NCBI GenBank assembly: GCA_902626605.1
Contig: CACOFZ010000004.1
Coordinates: 16,446 to 80,445 of the forward strand
Origin: an uncultured PS1 clade bacterium
GTDB lineage: Bacteria > Pseudomonadota > Alphaproteobacteria > MED-G09
Direction: 5' to 3'
DNA: 64,000 nucleotides
This document shows, in pieces, positions 9,537-20,068 of the stretch (within the stretch, counting starts at the first letter, position 1; every line of letters starts with the position of its first letter). The notes below the pieces were generated by a model. That model made no database searches and was not told the origin of the DNA. It was given only the letters and a program-made list of their open reading frames with translations. The position numbers and the translations under genes were made by a program.

Positions 9537-11468
9537 TTGTCAAAAAAAAACTCATATGATGCATCTGATATTGAAGTTCTTGAGGGACTTGAACCGGTAA
9601 GAAAACGACCAGGAATGTATATTGGGGGAACAGATAAAAATGGTATGCATCATCTTTTTTCAGAAATTATTGATAACTCCATGGATGAAGCGGTTGCTGG
9701 TCACGCAAATAAAATTAGTGTCGAAATTTTAGATAATAACATGATTACTATTTTAGATAATGGCAGGGGAATACCAATTGATAAACATCCTAAATTCCCA
9801 AAAAAATCTGCCTTAGAAGTGATTTTGACAACACTTCATGCTGGTGGAAAATTTAATAATAAAGTTTATCAAACATCAGGTGGTTTGCATGGTGTAGGGA
9901 TAAGTGTTGTAAATGCACTATCTGAATTTTTAGATGTTGAAGTATATCGTAATAAAAGTATTTATTCACAAAACTTCAAAAAAGGAATACCTCAAGGAGA
10001 TTTAGTAAAATTAAATCAAAAAACAAACAAAAGAGGAACTAAAGTTAGTTTTAAACCAGATGAAAGCATCTTTGATAAAAATATAAAGTTCAATATAAAA
10101 AGATTGTATGATTTCTGTAAATCAAAAGCTTACTTATTTGCTGGAACTGAAATTAGGTGGGTTTGCGATGATAAATTAGCTTTAGAAAATAATATTCCAA
10201 ATCTAGAGACTTTTAATTTTTCAAATGGACTAGAGGATTATCTTAATAATGAAGTTGAAAAATCATCATTCGTTAATACAGATTGTTTTTCAGGAAAAAA
10301 AGAAAAGGATGGTGATGATAATTCAGTAGAATGGGCGATAAATTGGACTATTAATTCCGATGGATTTTTAAAATCATTCTGCAATACTGTCCCAACCCCC
10401 GAGGGTGGTACTCATGAAATTGGTTTGAAAAGCGGTTTATTAAAAGCCCTCAAGTCACATTCAGATAGAATTGGTAATAAAAAAGCCTCGTCAATTAATT
10501 CTGAAGATTTATCAAAATCAATGGTTTGTGTAATTTCTCTTTTTATACCTGATCCAAAATTTCAAGGACAAACAAAGGACAAATTATCAAACGCTTCTGC
10601 TCAAAAATTTATTGAAAATATTATCAAAGACAGATTTGAAAACTGGTTATCAAACTCTCCTCAACAAGCAGAGAAATTATTAGATTGGATAATAAGCTTT
10701 ACTGAGGAAAGGTTAAGAAGAAAAAAAGAAAAAGAAACATCAAGAAAAACGGCTATTAGAAAAATCAGACTACCTGGAAAACTATCTGATTGTTCTCAGG
10801 TAACAAAAGAAGGTACTGAATTATTTATTGTTGAAGGAGATAGCGCTGGAGGATCAGCAAAACAAGCAAGAGATAGAAATTTTCAAGCAATTCTTCCACT
10901 GAGAGGTAAAATACTAAATGTTGCTAATTCAAATCAGACAAAAATTAGTGAAAATCAGCAAATAGCAGATTTGGTTCTTGCACTAGGTTGTGGCCTTAGA
11001 AACTCTTATAATGAGAATGATTTAAGATACGATAAAATAATTATCATGACTGATGCAGATGTGGATGGGGCTCATATAGCATCTTTATTAATAACCTTTT
11101 TTCATGAAGAAATGCCAAAAATTATTTCAAATGGTAAATTATTCATAGCTGTACCTCCACTTTATAAATTGTCTCAAGGAGGAAAAATATTATACGCAAG
11201 AGATGATGAGCACAGAGAGGCCATAATTGATAAAAATTTTAATAGATCCAATAAAATTGAAATTAATCGTTTCAAAGGTCTTGGTGAAATGATGCCCTCG
11301 CAACTAAAAGAGACGACTATGATACCAGGTAATAGAACACTTTTAAGAGTTATGATACCTGAAAATAAGAAAAGTATTACACAAAAAACTATAACTAATT
11401 TAATGGGAAATAAACCAGAAATGAGATTTGAATTTATTAGAGAAAAAGCTAATCTAAGCAATAATTAA
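9537..11468 (+). CDS. parE: DNA topoisomerase IV subunit B
   Basis: GHKL motifs DNSMDEAVAGH, GRGIPIDKHP, TSGGLHGVG; EGDSAGGSAKQARDR toprim; TTG start. Confidence 0.9.
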   Translation: MSKKNSYDASDIEVLEGLEPVRKRPGMYIGGTDKNGMHHLFSEIIDNSMDEAVAGHANKISVEILDNNMITILDNGRGIPIDKHPKFPKKSALEVILTTLHAGGKFNNKVYQTSGGLHGVGISVVNALSEFLDVEVYRNKSIYSQNFKKGIPQGDLVKLNQKTNKRGTKVSFKPDESIFDKNIKFNIKRLYDFCKSKAYLFAGTEIRWVCDDKLALENNIPNLETFNFSNGLEDYLNNEVEKSSFVNTDCFSGKKEKDGDDNSVEWAINWTINSDGFLKSFCNTVPTPEGGTHEIGLKSGLLKALKSHSDRIGNKKASSINSEDLSKSMVCVISLFIPDPKFQGQTKDKLSNASAQKFIENIIKDRFENWLSNSPQQAEKLLDWIISFTEERLRRKKEKETSRKTAIRKIRLPGKLSDCSQVTKEGTELFIVEGDSAGGSAKQARDRNFQAILPLRGKILNVANSNQTKISENQQIADLVLALGCGLRNSYNENDLRYDKIIIMTDADVDGAHIASLLITFFHEEMPKIISNGKLFIAVPPLYKLSQGGKILYARDDEHREAIIDKNFNRSNKIEINRFKGLGEMMPSQLKETTMIPGNRTLLRVMIPENKKSITQKTITNLMGNKPEMRFEFIREKANLSNN

Positions 11469-11548
11469 GTTTTGTAAAAAATTAAAATTTGTTTTTTTTT
11501 ATTTTTTTCACTATAGAATTTAAGTTATTCTTTTAACTGGAGACAATT

Positions 11549-12343
11549 ATGCAAGAATTTAAGAAAGTTACTTTAGAAATAAATGATGATGTAGGTATAA
11601 TGAGATTGAACGATCCAAGTGCAATGAATGCAGTCTCTGATGAAATGTTAGAAGGCCTTTGGGATTGTTTAAACGTGATTGAAGAAAAAAACTCAAACAT
11701 TAAATGTTTAGTTTTTACAGGGGAAGGAAGAGGATTTTGTGCAGGAGCAAATCTAGCAGCAAGACCTGATAAATCAAATCATGGCAGACAGGATGCCGGC
11801 CAAAGATTGGAAACTGGTTATCATCCGATCTTGAGAAGGCTTAAGAATTTAAAGATCCCACTAATAACCTCAATTAATGGACCAGCTGCAGGTGCAGGTA
11901 TGTCACTTGCATTAATGGGTGATATGATTATAGCTGGAAAATCAGCATTTTTTTTACAGGCATTTAGAAGAATAGGATTAGTCCCTGATGCTGGATCAAC
12001 TTGGATTTTACCAAGATTAATTGGGATGGCAAGAGCAAAAGAGCTTGCTGTTTTAGGCGAGAGATTAAGCGCTGAAAAAGCACTTGAGTGGGGTCTAATT
12101 AATAGACTTTATGATGATAGCGAATTACTTGAAGAAACAATAAAACTGGCCAAAGAGTTATCAAAAGGTCCTATGTCTCTTGGTCTTATTAGAAAAGCTT
12201 TTTGGGATAGTTTTGATAATTCATATGAAGAGCAGCTTAACCTAGAGAGAGATCTTCAGTTTATTGCAGGACAATCTGATGACTTTAAAGAGGGAGTAAA
12301 AGCTTTTCTTGAAAAAAGAGATGCAAAATTTATTGGGAATTAA
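11549..12343 (+). CDS. Enoyl-CoA hydratase/isomerase family protein
   Basis: GEGRGFCAGANL and NGPAAGAGMSLALMGD crotonase motifs. Confidence 0.92.
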   Translation: MQEFKKVTLEINDDVGIMRLNDPSAMNAVSDEMLEGLWDCLNVIEEKNSNIKCLVFTGEGRGFCAGANLAARPDKSNHGRQDAGQRLETGYHPILRRLKNLKIPLITSINGPAAGAGMSLALMGDMIIAGKSAFFLQAFRRIGLVPDAGSTWILPRLIGMARAKELAVLGERLSAEKALEWGLINRLYDDSELLEETIKLAKELSKGPMSLGLIRKAFWDSFDNSYEEQLNLERDLQFIAGQSDDFKEGVKAFLEKRDAKFIGN

Positions 12344-12725
12344 AAGTACCTTTATCATAGTCAACTGGAATATCTGCTTCCACTAAAGTAACGGACTCAC
12401 CACATCCACATGCATCAGTTTGATTTGGGTTATTAAAAACAAATCCAGAATTAAGAGCAGATTGTTCATAATCCATCTCAGTTCCTATTAGAAATAGTAT
12501 TGCTTTAGGATCAATTACAAGCTTAATACCATCAACTTCAATATATTCATCATTATCGTTAACTTCATCAACATAATCCATTGTATAAGCCATTCCAGCA
12601 CAACCAGCATTTTTAACCCCAAGCTTAATTATATTATTTGCCTCAGGAGAGTCTTTAAGAATAGATTTTAAATGCTCAACTGCACTTGGCGTTAAACTTA
12701 ATAATTTATTTTCAACATAATTCAT
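12330..12725 (-). CDS. sufA: Iron-sulfur cluster assembly A-type carrier (SufA/HesB-like)
   Basis: Three conserved cysteines: NAGCAGMAYTMDY ... TDACGCGES. Confidence 0.93.
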   Translation of the reverse strand: MNYVENKLLSLTPSAVEHLKSILKDSPEANNIIKLGVKNAGCAGMAYTMDYVDEVNDNDEYIEVDGIKLVIDPKAILFLIGTEMDYEQSALNSGFVFNNPNQTDACGCGESVTLVEADIPVDYDKGTFNSQ

Positions 12726-12727
12726 TT

Positions 12728-13087
12728 TTAATACATATTTAAAGTTAATCTAGCCTCTTCAGACATCAAACTCATGTCCCAAGGTGGATCAAAAACCATT
12801 TCGACATTAACTTTCTCTACTCCGTTAATTTTTTTAATTGCAGACTCAACCCATCCAGGCATTTCTTCAGCAACTGGACAACCAGGTGCAGTAAGTGTCA
12901 TTTTAATTTCAACAATTTTATTTTCAATAATATCAACATTATAAATTAATCCCAACTCATAAATATCAACAGGTATTTCTGGATCAAATACTGTTTTAAG
13001 AGCTTTCACTAAATCATCATTATTTATCAATGATTCATTTGTATTAATTTCATTTTTTTTTATAATTTCATTATCAATTTTATTCAT
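12728..13087 (-). CDS. sufT: SUF system maturation protein SufT (MIP18/DUF59 domain)
   Basis: VFDPEIPVDIYELGLIYNV, MTLTAPGCPVAEEMPG; located inside the suf operon. Confidence 0.92.
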   Translation of the reverse strand: MNKIDNEIIKKNEINTNESLINNDDLVKALKTVFDPEIPVDIYELGLIYNVDIIENKIVEIKMTLTAPGCPVAEEMPGWVESAIKKINGVEKVNVEMVFDPPWDMSLMSEEARLTLNMY

Positions 13088-13114
13088 TTTTAAATTTTAT
13101 AACTTTGTTTGTAT

Positions 13115-14335
13115 TTAGTCAAAAAATGAAATGGCTTTATCCAAAGAATTTATAAAAATATCAATATCATTTTTATTTGTATACATTCCTATAGATGCTC
13201 TTGCCGTTGATGATAAGTTGAAGAAATCGAGTAAAGGTTGAGTGCAGTGTTGACCAGCTCTAATCGCTACACCTTCTTTATCAACTATTGTTGCAATATC
13301 ATGGGGATGAGAACCATCAACAGTAAATGATACCATTGGACTTTTTAAATTTTCCTTACCATATACTTTTACTCTTGGTAATTTGCTCATTTCATTATGA
13401 AAATATTTAGCAATTTTCTCCTCATAATGAAATAAACCTTGTTTCTTTTTTTCGTTAAAATAATCTATTGCTGCACCCAACCCTACTGCTTGAACAATAT
13501 TGGGTGTACCAGCTTCAAATTTAGAGGGAGGCTTCGAATAAGTTACCTTATCTTTAAAAACTTCATTAATCATCTCTCCGCCACCTCTCCATGGATGCAT
13601 GGTTTCTAAAAGATCATACTTTCCATATAAGACACCTACACCAGTTGGGCCATATAATTTATGTCCTGAAAAAACATAATAATCACAGTCTAAGTCCTGA
13701 ACATCAGTATTCAAATGAGCAATTCCCTGGCATCCATCAACCAAAACTCTTATATTTTTATCATGTGCAATACTAATTATCTCTTTTAAAGGTATTTCAG
13801 ATCCCAAAACATTAGACATTTGGGTTATTGAGATTAGTTTAGTTTTATTTGATATAGCCTTTATAAAATCCTTAACTTTGATATTTCCGTTGTCATCACA
13901 ATTTATCCATTTAATGTTAACACCACACTTTTCTCTCAAAAAATGCCATGGAACAATATTTGAATGGTGTTCCATTACTGTCAAAATAATTTCATCTTCT
14001 TTTGTAAAAAAATCATGTGATAAGGATTGAGCTACTAAATTAATTGCATCGGTCGCGCCCATAGTAAAAATTATTTCATTTTCACTATTTGCATTAATAA
14101 AATCTTTAACTTTTTTTCTAGATAATTCATATTGATCGGTCGCTAGATTAGACAAATAATGAATTCCTCTGTGTACATTAGAATACTCTTCTTCCTGAAA
14201 TCTTTTCATCGAATTTATAACAGATAATGGTTTTTGAGCACTAGCCGCGCTATCAAGGTATACTAATTTCTTATTGTTAACTTTCTTTTTTAAAATTGGA
14301 AAGTCGTGACGAGTATTTTCTATGTCAAATATCAT
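13115..14335 (-). CDS. sufS: Cysteine desulfurase SufS (group II)
   Basis: YLDSAASAQKP, FSGHKLYGPTGVGVLYGK, RAGQHCTQPLL. Confidence 0.95.
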   Translation of the reverse strand: MIFDIENTRHDFPILKKKVNNKKLVYLDSAASAQKPLSVINSMKRFQEEEYSNVHRGIHYLSNLATDQYELSRKKVKDFINANSENEIIFTMGATDAINLVAQSLSHDFFTKEDEIILTVMEHHSNIVPWHFLREKCGVNIKWINCDDNGNIKVKDFIKAISNKTKLISITQMSNVLGSEIPLKEIISIAHDKNIRVLVDGCQGIAHLNTDVQDLDCDYYVFSGHKLYGPTGVGVLYGKYDLLETMHPWRGGGEMINEVFKDKVTYSKPPSKFEAGTPNIVQAVGLGAAIDYFNEKKKQGLFHYEEKIAKYFHNEMSKLPRVKVYGKENLKSPMVSFTVDGSHPHDIATIVDKEGVAIRAGQHCTQPLLDFFNLSSTARASIGMYTNKNDIDIFINSLDKAISFFD

Positions 14336-15465
14336 TTGTACTTCTCAGGTAAAAAATTAATTAATGATGAATTTTCTGAAATATACTCATTAATAATTCC
14401 CTGTAGGAGAATTTTTTCAGCTTCAACTTTATTCAAACCTCTCGAATTCAAATAGAAAACTTGCTCTTGGTTGAGAGATCCTATAGTTGTACCATGCTTA
14501 CAAATAACATCATTATTATATATTTTCATTTCTGGTTTTGCATTCATTGATGCTTTTTCATCCAATAAAATAGCCCTACAATCTTGATCAGCTCGACTAT
14601 TTTTTATTTTGTTTTCAACATCAATCAAAGCTTGAAAGGAACATTCTGTTCCCTTTCCTAAAATTGATCTCATGCCGACATCACTATTACAATTTGAACT
14701 TAAATGATTATTATGAACAAGAAAATCATCTTTACAGTCATCATAGGGAATTGAAACAGATTTAAATTGAGCAAAAGAATTCTCATCCCTAAAAGAATTA
14801 AATATTTGAAATCTAGACTTATTTTTAGGTATTGATAGATTTTCTAGATTTATTTCAGAATTTTTATCTAAATTACTAAAGAAAGTCTCTGAGTGTATAG
14901 AAGAAGATTCATTCAATCTTAAAATTTTTACATTTGAATTTTTTCCAATATTTATTTCTGTTATTTGATTAATAAAGCCTAATCCACCCCTATTAAGAAA
15001 TTGTATTTCTGCATTAACATTATTATCAATGTTTATTAAAATTCTTGGAAAAGACATACCATGACCCTCTGAACGAATATCGATAATAACTGGTTTTTTC
15101 AGGTTTTTTTTAATTGTTAAAACTTTAAATAAATTTGAGTACGAAAGGTTTAAATTAACAATGCCTTCATCTTTTAAATAATTTAAAGGCTGCAAATATT
15201 GATCTTCATTCTTTTTAAAATAATCAATTTCATTAATTTCGAATTTGTCTAATTTATTTTTTTTAATCTTTATAGAAGTTTTACATAAAGAAAATTCAAT
15301 ATTTCTAATATCATTTTTTAAATCGTTATATTTCCATCTTTCAAACTTCTTGGAAGGAATCCCAATATTCTTTAAATTTAAAAAAGCTTTTTCTCTTAAT
15401 TGAGTTAAAGACGATAAATTATCAAAAGATTTATCAAAATTTTTTATATTAAGGAAATTAGGCAT
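14332..15465 (-). CDS. sufD: Fe-S cluster assembly protein SufD (start corrected from the track's 15558)
   Basis: ATG at 15465 (MPNFLNIKNF) overlaps the sufC stop (ATGCCTAA on the reverse strand); C-terminal CKHGTTIGSLNQEQVFYLNSRGL. Confidence 0.9.
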   Translation of the reverse strand: MPNFLNIKNFDKSFDNLSSLTQLREKAFLNLKNIGIPSKKFERWKYNDLKNDIRNIEFSLCKTSIKIKKNKLDKFEINEIDYFKKNEDQYLQPLNYLKDEGIVNLNLSYSNLFKVLTIKKNLKKPVIIDIRSEGHGMSFPRILINIDNNVNAEIQFLNRGGLGFINQITEINIGKNSNVKILRLNESSSIHSETFFSNLDKNSEINLENLSIPKNKSRFQIFNSFRDENSFAQFKSVSIPYDDCKDDFLVHNNHLSSNCNSDVGMRSILGKGTECSFQALIDVENKIKNSRADQDCRAILLDEKASMNAKPEMKIYNNDVICKHGTTIGSLNQEQVFYLNSRGLNKVEAEKILLQGIINEYISENSSLINFLPEKYK

Positions 15466-16210
15466 TATTAAATCTTTCATAGCCATTTTTATCAATTTCT
15501 TCAGCAAGCTCTGGTCCACCAGATTCAATAATTGATCCATTAATAAAAACATGGACAATATCAGGTTGTATTCTCTCTAATAGTCTTTGATAATGGGTGA
15601 TAATAAGCATGCTATTTTTTTTACTTCTAGTAGAATTAACTGCATCAGCCACTATTTTAAATGCATCAACATCTAGGCCAGAGTCTGTTTCATCTAATAT
15701 TGCAAGTGAAGGTTCCAACATCATTAATTGAAGAGCTTCATTTCTCTTTTTTTCACCACCTGAAAATCCAACATTAAGTTGACGCTTTAAATTTTCATCC
15801 GAGATGCCCAATAATTTAGACTTTTCCTTGATTAACTTTAAAAAATCACCAGGTTTTATCGGATCTAGGCCATTATACTGCCTGTTGCTTTCTAAGGCAG
15901 TTTTAATAAAATTTATATTTGTTACACCAGGAATTTCAACTGGATATTGGAAAGCCAAAAAAATTCCTTTATTGGCTCTTTCATCAGGAGAAAATTTTAA
16001 AAGATTTTCTCCAGAAAAAGATATTTTTCCATTTGTAATATTATATCCCTCCTTTCCCGCTAGAACATTTGATAATGTCGATTTTCCGCAACCATTTGGG
16101 CCCATAAGAGCATGAACCTCTCCCTTATTAATATTAAGATTAAGATTCTTAATTATACATTTGTCCTCTACGGAAATCGATAGATCCTTAATTTTTAGAA
16201 AGTTTTTCAT
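15458..16210 (-). CDS. sufC: Fe-S cluster assembly ATPase SufC
   Basis: GPNGCGKSTLSNVLAG Walker A, FSGGEKKRNEALQ signature. Confidence 0.97.
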   Translation of the reverse strand: MKNFLKIKDLSISVEDKCIIKNLNLNINKGEVHALMGPNGCGKSTLSNVLAGKEGYNITNGKISFSGENLLKFSPDERANKGIFLAFQYPVEIPGVTNINFIKTALESNRQYNGLDPIKPGDFLKLIKEKSKLLGISDENLKRQLNVGFSGGEKKRNEALQLMMLEPSLAILDETDSGLDVDAFKIVADAVNSTRSKKNSMLIITHYQRLLERIQPDIVHVFINGSIIESGGPELAEEIDKNGYERFNNA

Positions 16211-17658
16211 TAGCCGACGCTTCCTTCAAGACTAACACTCAAGAGTCTTTGAGCTTCTACAGCAAACTCCATAGGAAGTTTTTGAAGAACATCTTTGCAA
16301 AAACCATTAACTATTAGGGATACTGCCTCTTCTTCATTTAAACCCCTTTGTCTGCAATAAAATAGTTGGTCATCAGAAATTTTTGAGGATGTTGCCTCAT
16401 GTTCAACTATAGAGTTTATGTTCTTAGATTGAATGTAAGGTATTGTATTTGCTGAACAACTATCAGTGAGAAGGAGCGAGTCACATTGAGTAAAATTCCT
16501 ACTATTTTTTGATTTAGGATGAATTGAAACCAAACCTCTGTATGTATTTGATGAGTTACCGGTTGAAATACCTTTTGAAATTATTCGGCTTGAGGTATTT
16601 TTACCTAAATGTATCATTTTAGTTCCGCTATCAACTTGCTGATAATTATTTGATACTGCAATTGAATAAAACTCACCTGATGAATTATCTCCCTTCAAAA
16701 CACAACTTGGGTATTTCCAAGTAATAGCTGAACCAGTTTCAACTTGTGTCCAAGAAATTTTGGAATTATTACCTCTGCAATCGCCTCTTTTGGTAACGAA
16801 ATTGTAAACACCTCCTTTACCGTTTTCATCACCAGGGTACCAATTTTGAACAGTTGAGTATTTTATCTCTGCCCCTTCTAGAGCAACTAACTCGACAACT
16901 GCAGCATGTAATTGATGTTCATCACGCATTGGTGCAGTACATCCTTCAAGGTAACTTACATATGAGTCTTTATCGGCAATAACTAGAGTTCTCTCAAATT
17001 GACCAGTTCCTGCAGCGTTAATTCGAAAATATGTTGATAATTCCATTGGGCATTTTACTCCTGGGGGAATGTAAACAAAGCTTCCATCTGAAAAAACTGC
17101 TGAATTAAGTGCTGCAAAGTAATTATCTGTTCTTGGTATTACAGTTCCAAGATATTTTCTTATCAAATCTGGATATTCTACTACTGCTTCCGAAAACGAA
17201 CAAAAAATAACACCGTCTTCTTTGAGCTTTTCTTTAAAGGTTGTTCCAACAGAAACACTATCAAAGACAGCGTCAACAGCTACACCAGCAAGCCACTCTT
17301 GTTCCTTAAGAGGAATACCAAGTTTGTTATACGTCTCAAGTAATTTAGGATCAACATCGTCAAGACTTTCAATTTTTTCGGTTTTCTTCGGAGCTGCGTA
17401 ATAATAAGAATCCTGATAATCAATGGCTGGATATCTTACACTTGACCAATTAGGCTCCTTCATAGTAAGCCATTTTTTATAAGCAGCGAGTCTCCATTCT
17501 AAAAGCCACTTTGGTTCATTTTTTTTATTCGATATAAACTTAACAATTTCCTCATTAAGACCTTTTGGAGCAAAGTCTGAGTCAATTTCAGTTTCAAAGC
17601 CATACTCATAAGGGTCTTTAAAATCTTTATCAGTTAATTTCTCTTGGTTATCTGACAC
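16210..17658 (-). CDS. sufB: Fe-S cluster assembly protein SufB
   Basis: [45 protein letters not shown]. Confidence 0.97.
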   Translation of the reverse strand: MSDNQEKLTDKDFKDPYEYGFETEIDSDFAPKGLNEEIVKFISNKKNEPKWLLEWRLAAYKKWLTMKEPNWSSVRYPAIDYQDSYYYAAPKKTEKIESLDDVDPKLLETYNKLGIPLKEQEWLAGVAVDAVFDSVSVGTTFKEKLKEDGVIFCSFSEAVVEYPDLIRKYLGTVIPRTDNYFAALNSAVFSDGSFVYIPPGVKCPMELSTYFRINAAGTGQFERTLVIADKDSYVSYLEGCTAPMRDEHQLHAAVVELVALEGAEIKYSTVQNWYPGDENGKGGVYNFVTKRGDCRGNNSKISWTQVETGSAITWKYPSCVLKGDNSSGEFYSIAVSNNYQQVDSGTKMIHLGKNTSSRIISKGISTGNSSNTYRGLVSIHPKSKNSRNFTQCDSLLLTDSCSANTIPYIQSKNINSIVEHEATSSKISDDQLFYCRQRGLNEEEAVSLIVNGFCKDVLQKLPMEFAVEAQRLLSVSLEGSVG

Positions 17659-18772
17659 TTTTTACTCCAATATAGTTTTCTTTAAAAATATCTTCAAAAA
17701 AATTCAAAAGATTAGTTATGTGACTTTTTCTTGTTGCCCATCCAAGGCTAATTCTTATTGCATTGCTGGAAATTTTATCATCTACATTCATTGCTTTTAA
17801 TACATGACTCTTTTTTACTTTTCCAGAACTACATGCCGATCCTGAACTTACTGAATAACCGGCTAAATCTAATTTCATTAACATTGTATCGGCTTTAATA
17901 TCTGGAAATGCAAAAAGTGATGTATTTGGTAATCTTTTCGAATTACCTCCAAAAATAAAACCACCAAAACTCTTAATATTTTTTTCTAAAATATTTATAT
18001 ATTCTTTCAATTTTTGGTTTTCAGCACAAATTTCATCAATTAGTTTCGCACATTCACCAAAGGCTGTTATTCCTATTAAATTTTCAGTGCCGCCTCTTAA
18101 CCCAAACTCTTGACCTCCCCCTAACATTGTAGGAATAATTTTTTTTATATCTTCGTTTATTATTATTGCACCAGAACCGGCGAAGGCTCCGACCTTATGA
18201 GCCGAAAGGGCCATAAAATGAATATTTAACTCATCAAAGTTAATTTTTACTTTTCCATAGGCTTGAACAGCATCACAAAACAAATAACTCTTATACTTTT
18301 TAACGATATCTGAGATTTCTCTAATTGGTTGAATGATACCAGTTTCATTATTTGCAAACATTACACAAACCAGAGCAGGCCCCTTTTGAAGCATTGATTC
18401 CAATTTATCAAGATTAACAATACCATTCTCATCTACTTCAAGGATTTCAATAGTAGAGTTTGTTTTTTTTGCTGACTCAAAGACCGCTATATGTTCGGTG
18501 GAATTTATTATTATTCTTCCGGGATTTTGATTTAAAGCAATATCAATTGCTTCGGTACCACCACTAGTGAAGATAACATTTTCTGCATTAGTATTTAATG
18601 AATTTGCGATATAAACTCTTGAATTTTCAATTAAATCTCTCATAGTTCTTCCTTCTTCATGTATAGAAGAAGGGTTCCCATAAGATTTATTAATGTTCTC
18701 AATAAGATTAAAGGCTTCTCTTCTTATCAAGGATGAAGCATTGTAATCAAAATATATTCTTTCAGTTTCCAT
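17648..18772 (-). CDS. Cysteine desulfurase, NifS/IscS type (group I); start corrected to [13 protein letters not shown]
   Basis: [39 protein letters not shown]. Confidence 0.92.
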   Translation of the reverse strand: METERIYFDYNASSLIRREAFNLIENINKSYGNPSSIHEEGRTMRDLIENSRVYIANSLNTNAENVIFTSGGTEAIDIALNQNPGRIIINSTEHIAVFESAKKTNSTIEILEVDENGIVNLDKLESMLQKGPALVCVMFANNETGIIQPIREISDIVKKYKSYLFCDAVQAYGKVKINFDELNIHFMALSAHKVGAFAGSGAIIINEDIKKIIPTMLGGGQEFGLRGGTENLIGITAFGECAKLIDEICAENQKLKEYINILEKNIKSFGGFIFGGNSKRLPNTSLFAFPDIKADTMLMKLDLAGYSVSSGSACSSGKVKKSHVLKAMNVDDKISSNAIRISLGWATRKSHITNLLNFFEDIFKENYIGVKSVR

Positions 18773-18776
18773 AATC

Positions 18777-19223
18777 TTAATAATCAAACGCTCTTGGTGG
18801 AGAAGACCTACCAAGAACATTTCCTTTAATAATATCTCTTAGAGAAATTTGACCTAAAAATAATTCAATATGCCTACTTAGCTCATCCCATAAGTCATGT
18901 GTCATACACCTTCCAGAAACTCCGGTGCAAGATCCTGACTTTGAAACACACCCTTTTGCCTCCATTTTTCCTTCAACAATGTTAACAATATCTGCAATCA
19001 TAATTTTTTCTGGACTTGCTGCTAATTTATAGCCACCATTAGGTCCTCTTACACCAATAATTAATCCTTCTCTTTTAAGCTTAAGTAGTATTTGTTCTAA
19101 ATAAGTCGATGAGATATTTTGTCTCACAGCGATATCAGATATTTTTACATACCCATTATCACCCTCCATAGCTAAATCTGTTAAAGCTAAAACCGCATAC
19201 CTTCCTTTAGTTGTTAGTTTCAT
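18777..19223 (-). CDS. iscR: Rrf2-family Fe-S cluster regulator, IscR-like
   Basis: MKLTTKGRYAVLALTDLA, LEQILLKLKREGLIIGVRGPNGGYKLA, three-cysteine cluster GCVSKSGSCTGVSGRCMTHDLW; first gene of the suf operon. Confidence 0.93.
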   Translation of the reverse strand: MKLTTKGRYAVLALTDLAMEGDNGYVKISDIAVRQNISSTYLEQILLKLKREGLIIGVRGPNGGYKLAASPEKIMIADIVNIVEGKMEAKGCVSKSGSCTGVSGRCMTHDLWDELSRHIELFLGQISLRDIIKGNVLGRSSPPRAFDY

Positions 19224-19303
19224 CGCTATACCTATTTTTTTTTAAATTCTTATGCATCAATCCTATCAATGTGATAGAAGACAATTTAAGTAATTTTGAG
19301 TTT

Positions 19304-19332
19304 TTAATATATTTTCCGAGTATTTTTGTCAA
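19304..19332 (-). promoter_or_regulatory. Sigma-70-type promoter for the iscR-suf operon
   Basis: Reverse strand TTGACA-N17-TATTAA, with TACTCGG in the spacer. Confidence 0.75.
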
Positions 19333-19393
19333 GAACTAGGAAAAAACTTTAATTTTATGCAATTATTAGGAAACTAAAAGGGTCAGAAATAAA

Positions 19394-20053
19394 ATGCCAG
19401 AAGTAATATACAGCGGACCAGATGGTCGTCTAGAGGGAAGAATACACACAGTTGAAGGAAGAAGATCACCTGTTGCTCTTATTTTACATCCATTACCTCA
19501 ATTTGGCGGTAATATGAATAATCCAATTATTTACCATATATATCAAACTTTTCTTAAAAGAGGTTTTTCGGTTTTAAGATTTAATTTTAGATCGGTTGGA
19601 AAAAGTCAAGGAACCTTTGATCAAGGAGTTGGCGAATTATCAGATGCTGCAGCATCTTTGGATTGGTTACAATCACAAGTTCCAGATTCAAGAGGTTGCT
19701 GGGTTGCTGGATATTCTTTTGGGGCGTGGATAGCTATGCAGTTATTAATGAGAAGGCCTGAAATAGAGGGTTTTATATCTATTGCACCTCCGGCGAATAT
19801 GTATGACTTTAATTTTCTTGCACCATGTCCATCATCAGGAATTATAATGCATGGACAAGAAGATAAAGTTGTTCCTGAGGAAGATGTTCTAAGGTTGGTT
19901 GAAAAGCTTCAAGCACAAAAAAATATCGAGGTTGAGTACGAGAGTATTCCTAAGGCCAATCATTTTTTTGAAAAGGAACATGATATCCTAGTTAATAAAG
20001 TTAACAGTTATCTCGATACACGTTTAGTTAGTTCTGATTTTGATATAGTTTAA
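19394..20053 (+). CDS. Alpha/beta hydrolase
   Basis: VALILHPLPQFGGNMNN, VAGYSFGAWIAMQL nucleophile elbow, ANHFFEKEHD. Confidence 0.88.
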   Translation: MPEVIYSGPDGRLEGRIHTVEGRRSPVALILHPLPQFGGNMNNPIIYHIYQTFLKRGFSVLRFNFRSVGKSQGTFDQGVGELSDAAASLDWLQSQVPDSRGCWVAGYSFGAWIAMQLLMRRPEIEGFISIAPPANMYDFNFLAPCPSSGIIMHGQEDKVVPEEDVLRLVEKLQAQKNIEVEYESIPKANHFFEKEHDILVNKVNSYLDTRLVSSDFDIV

Positions 20054-20068
20054 ATTAAAGGCCATAAT

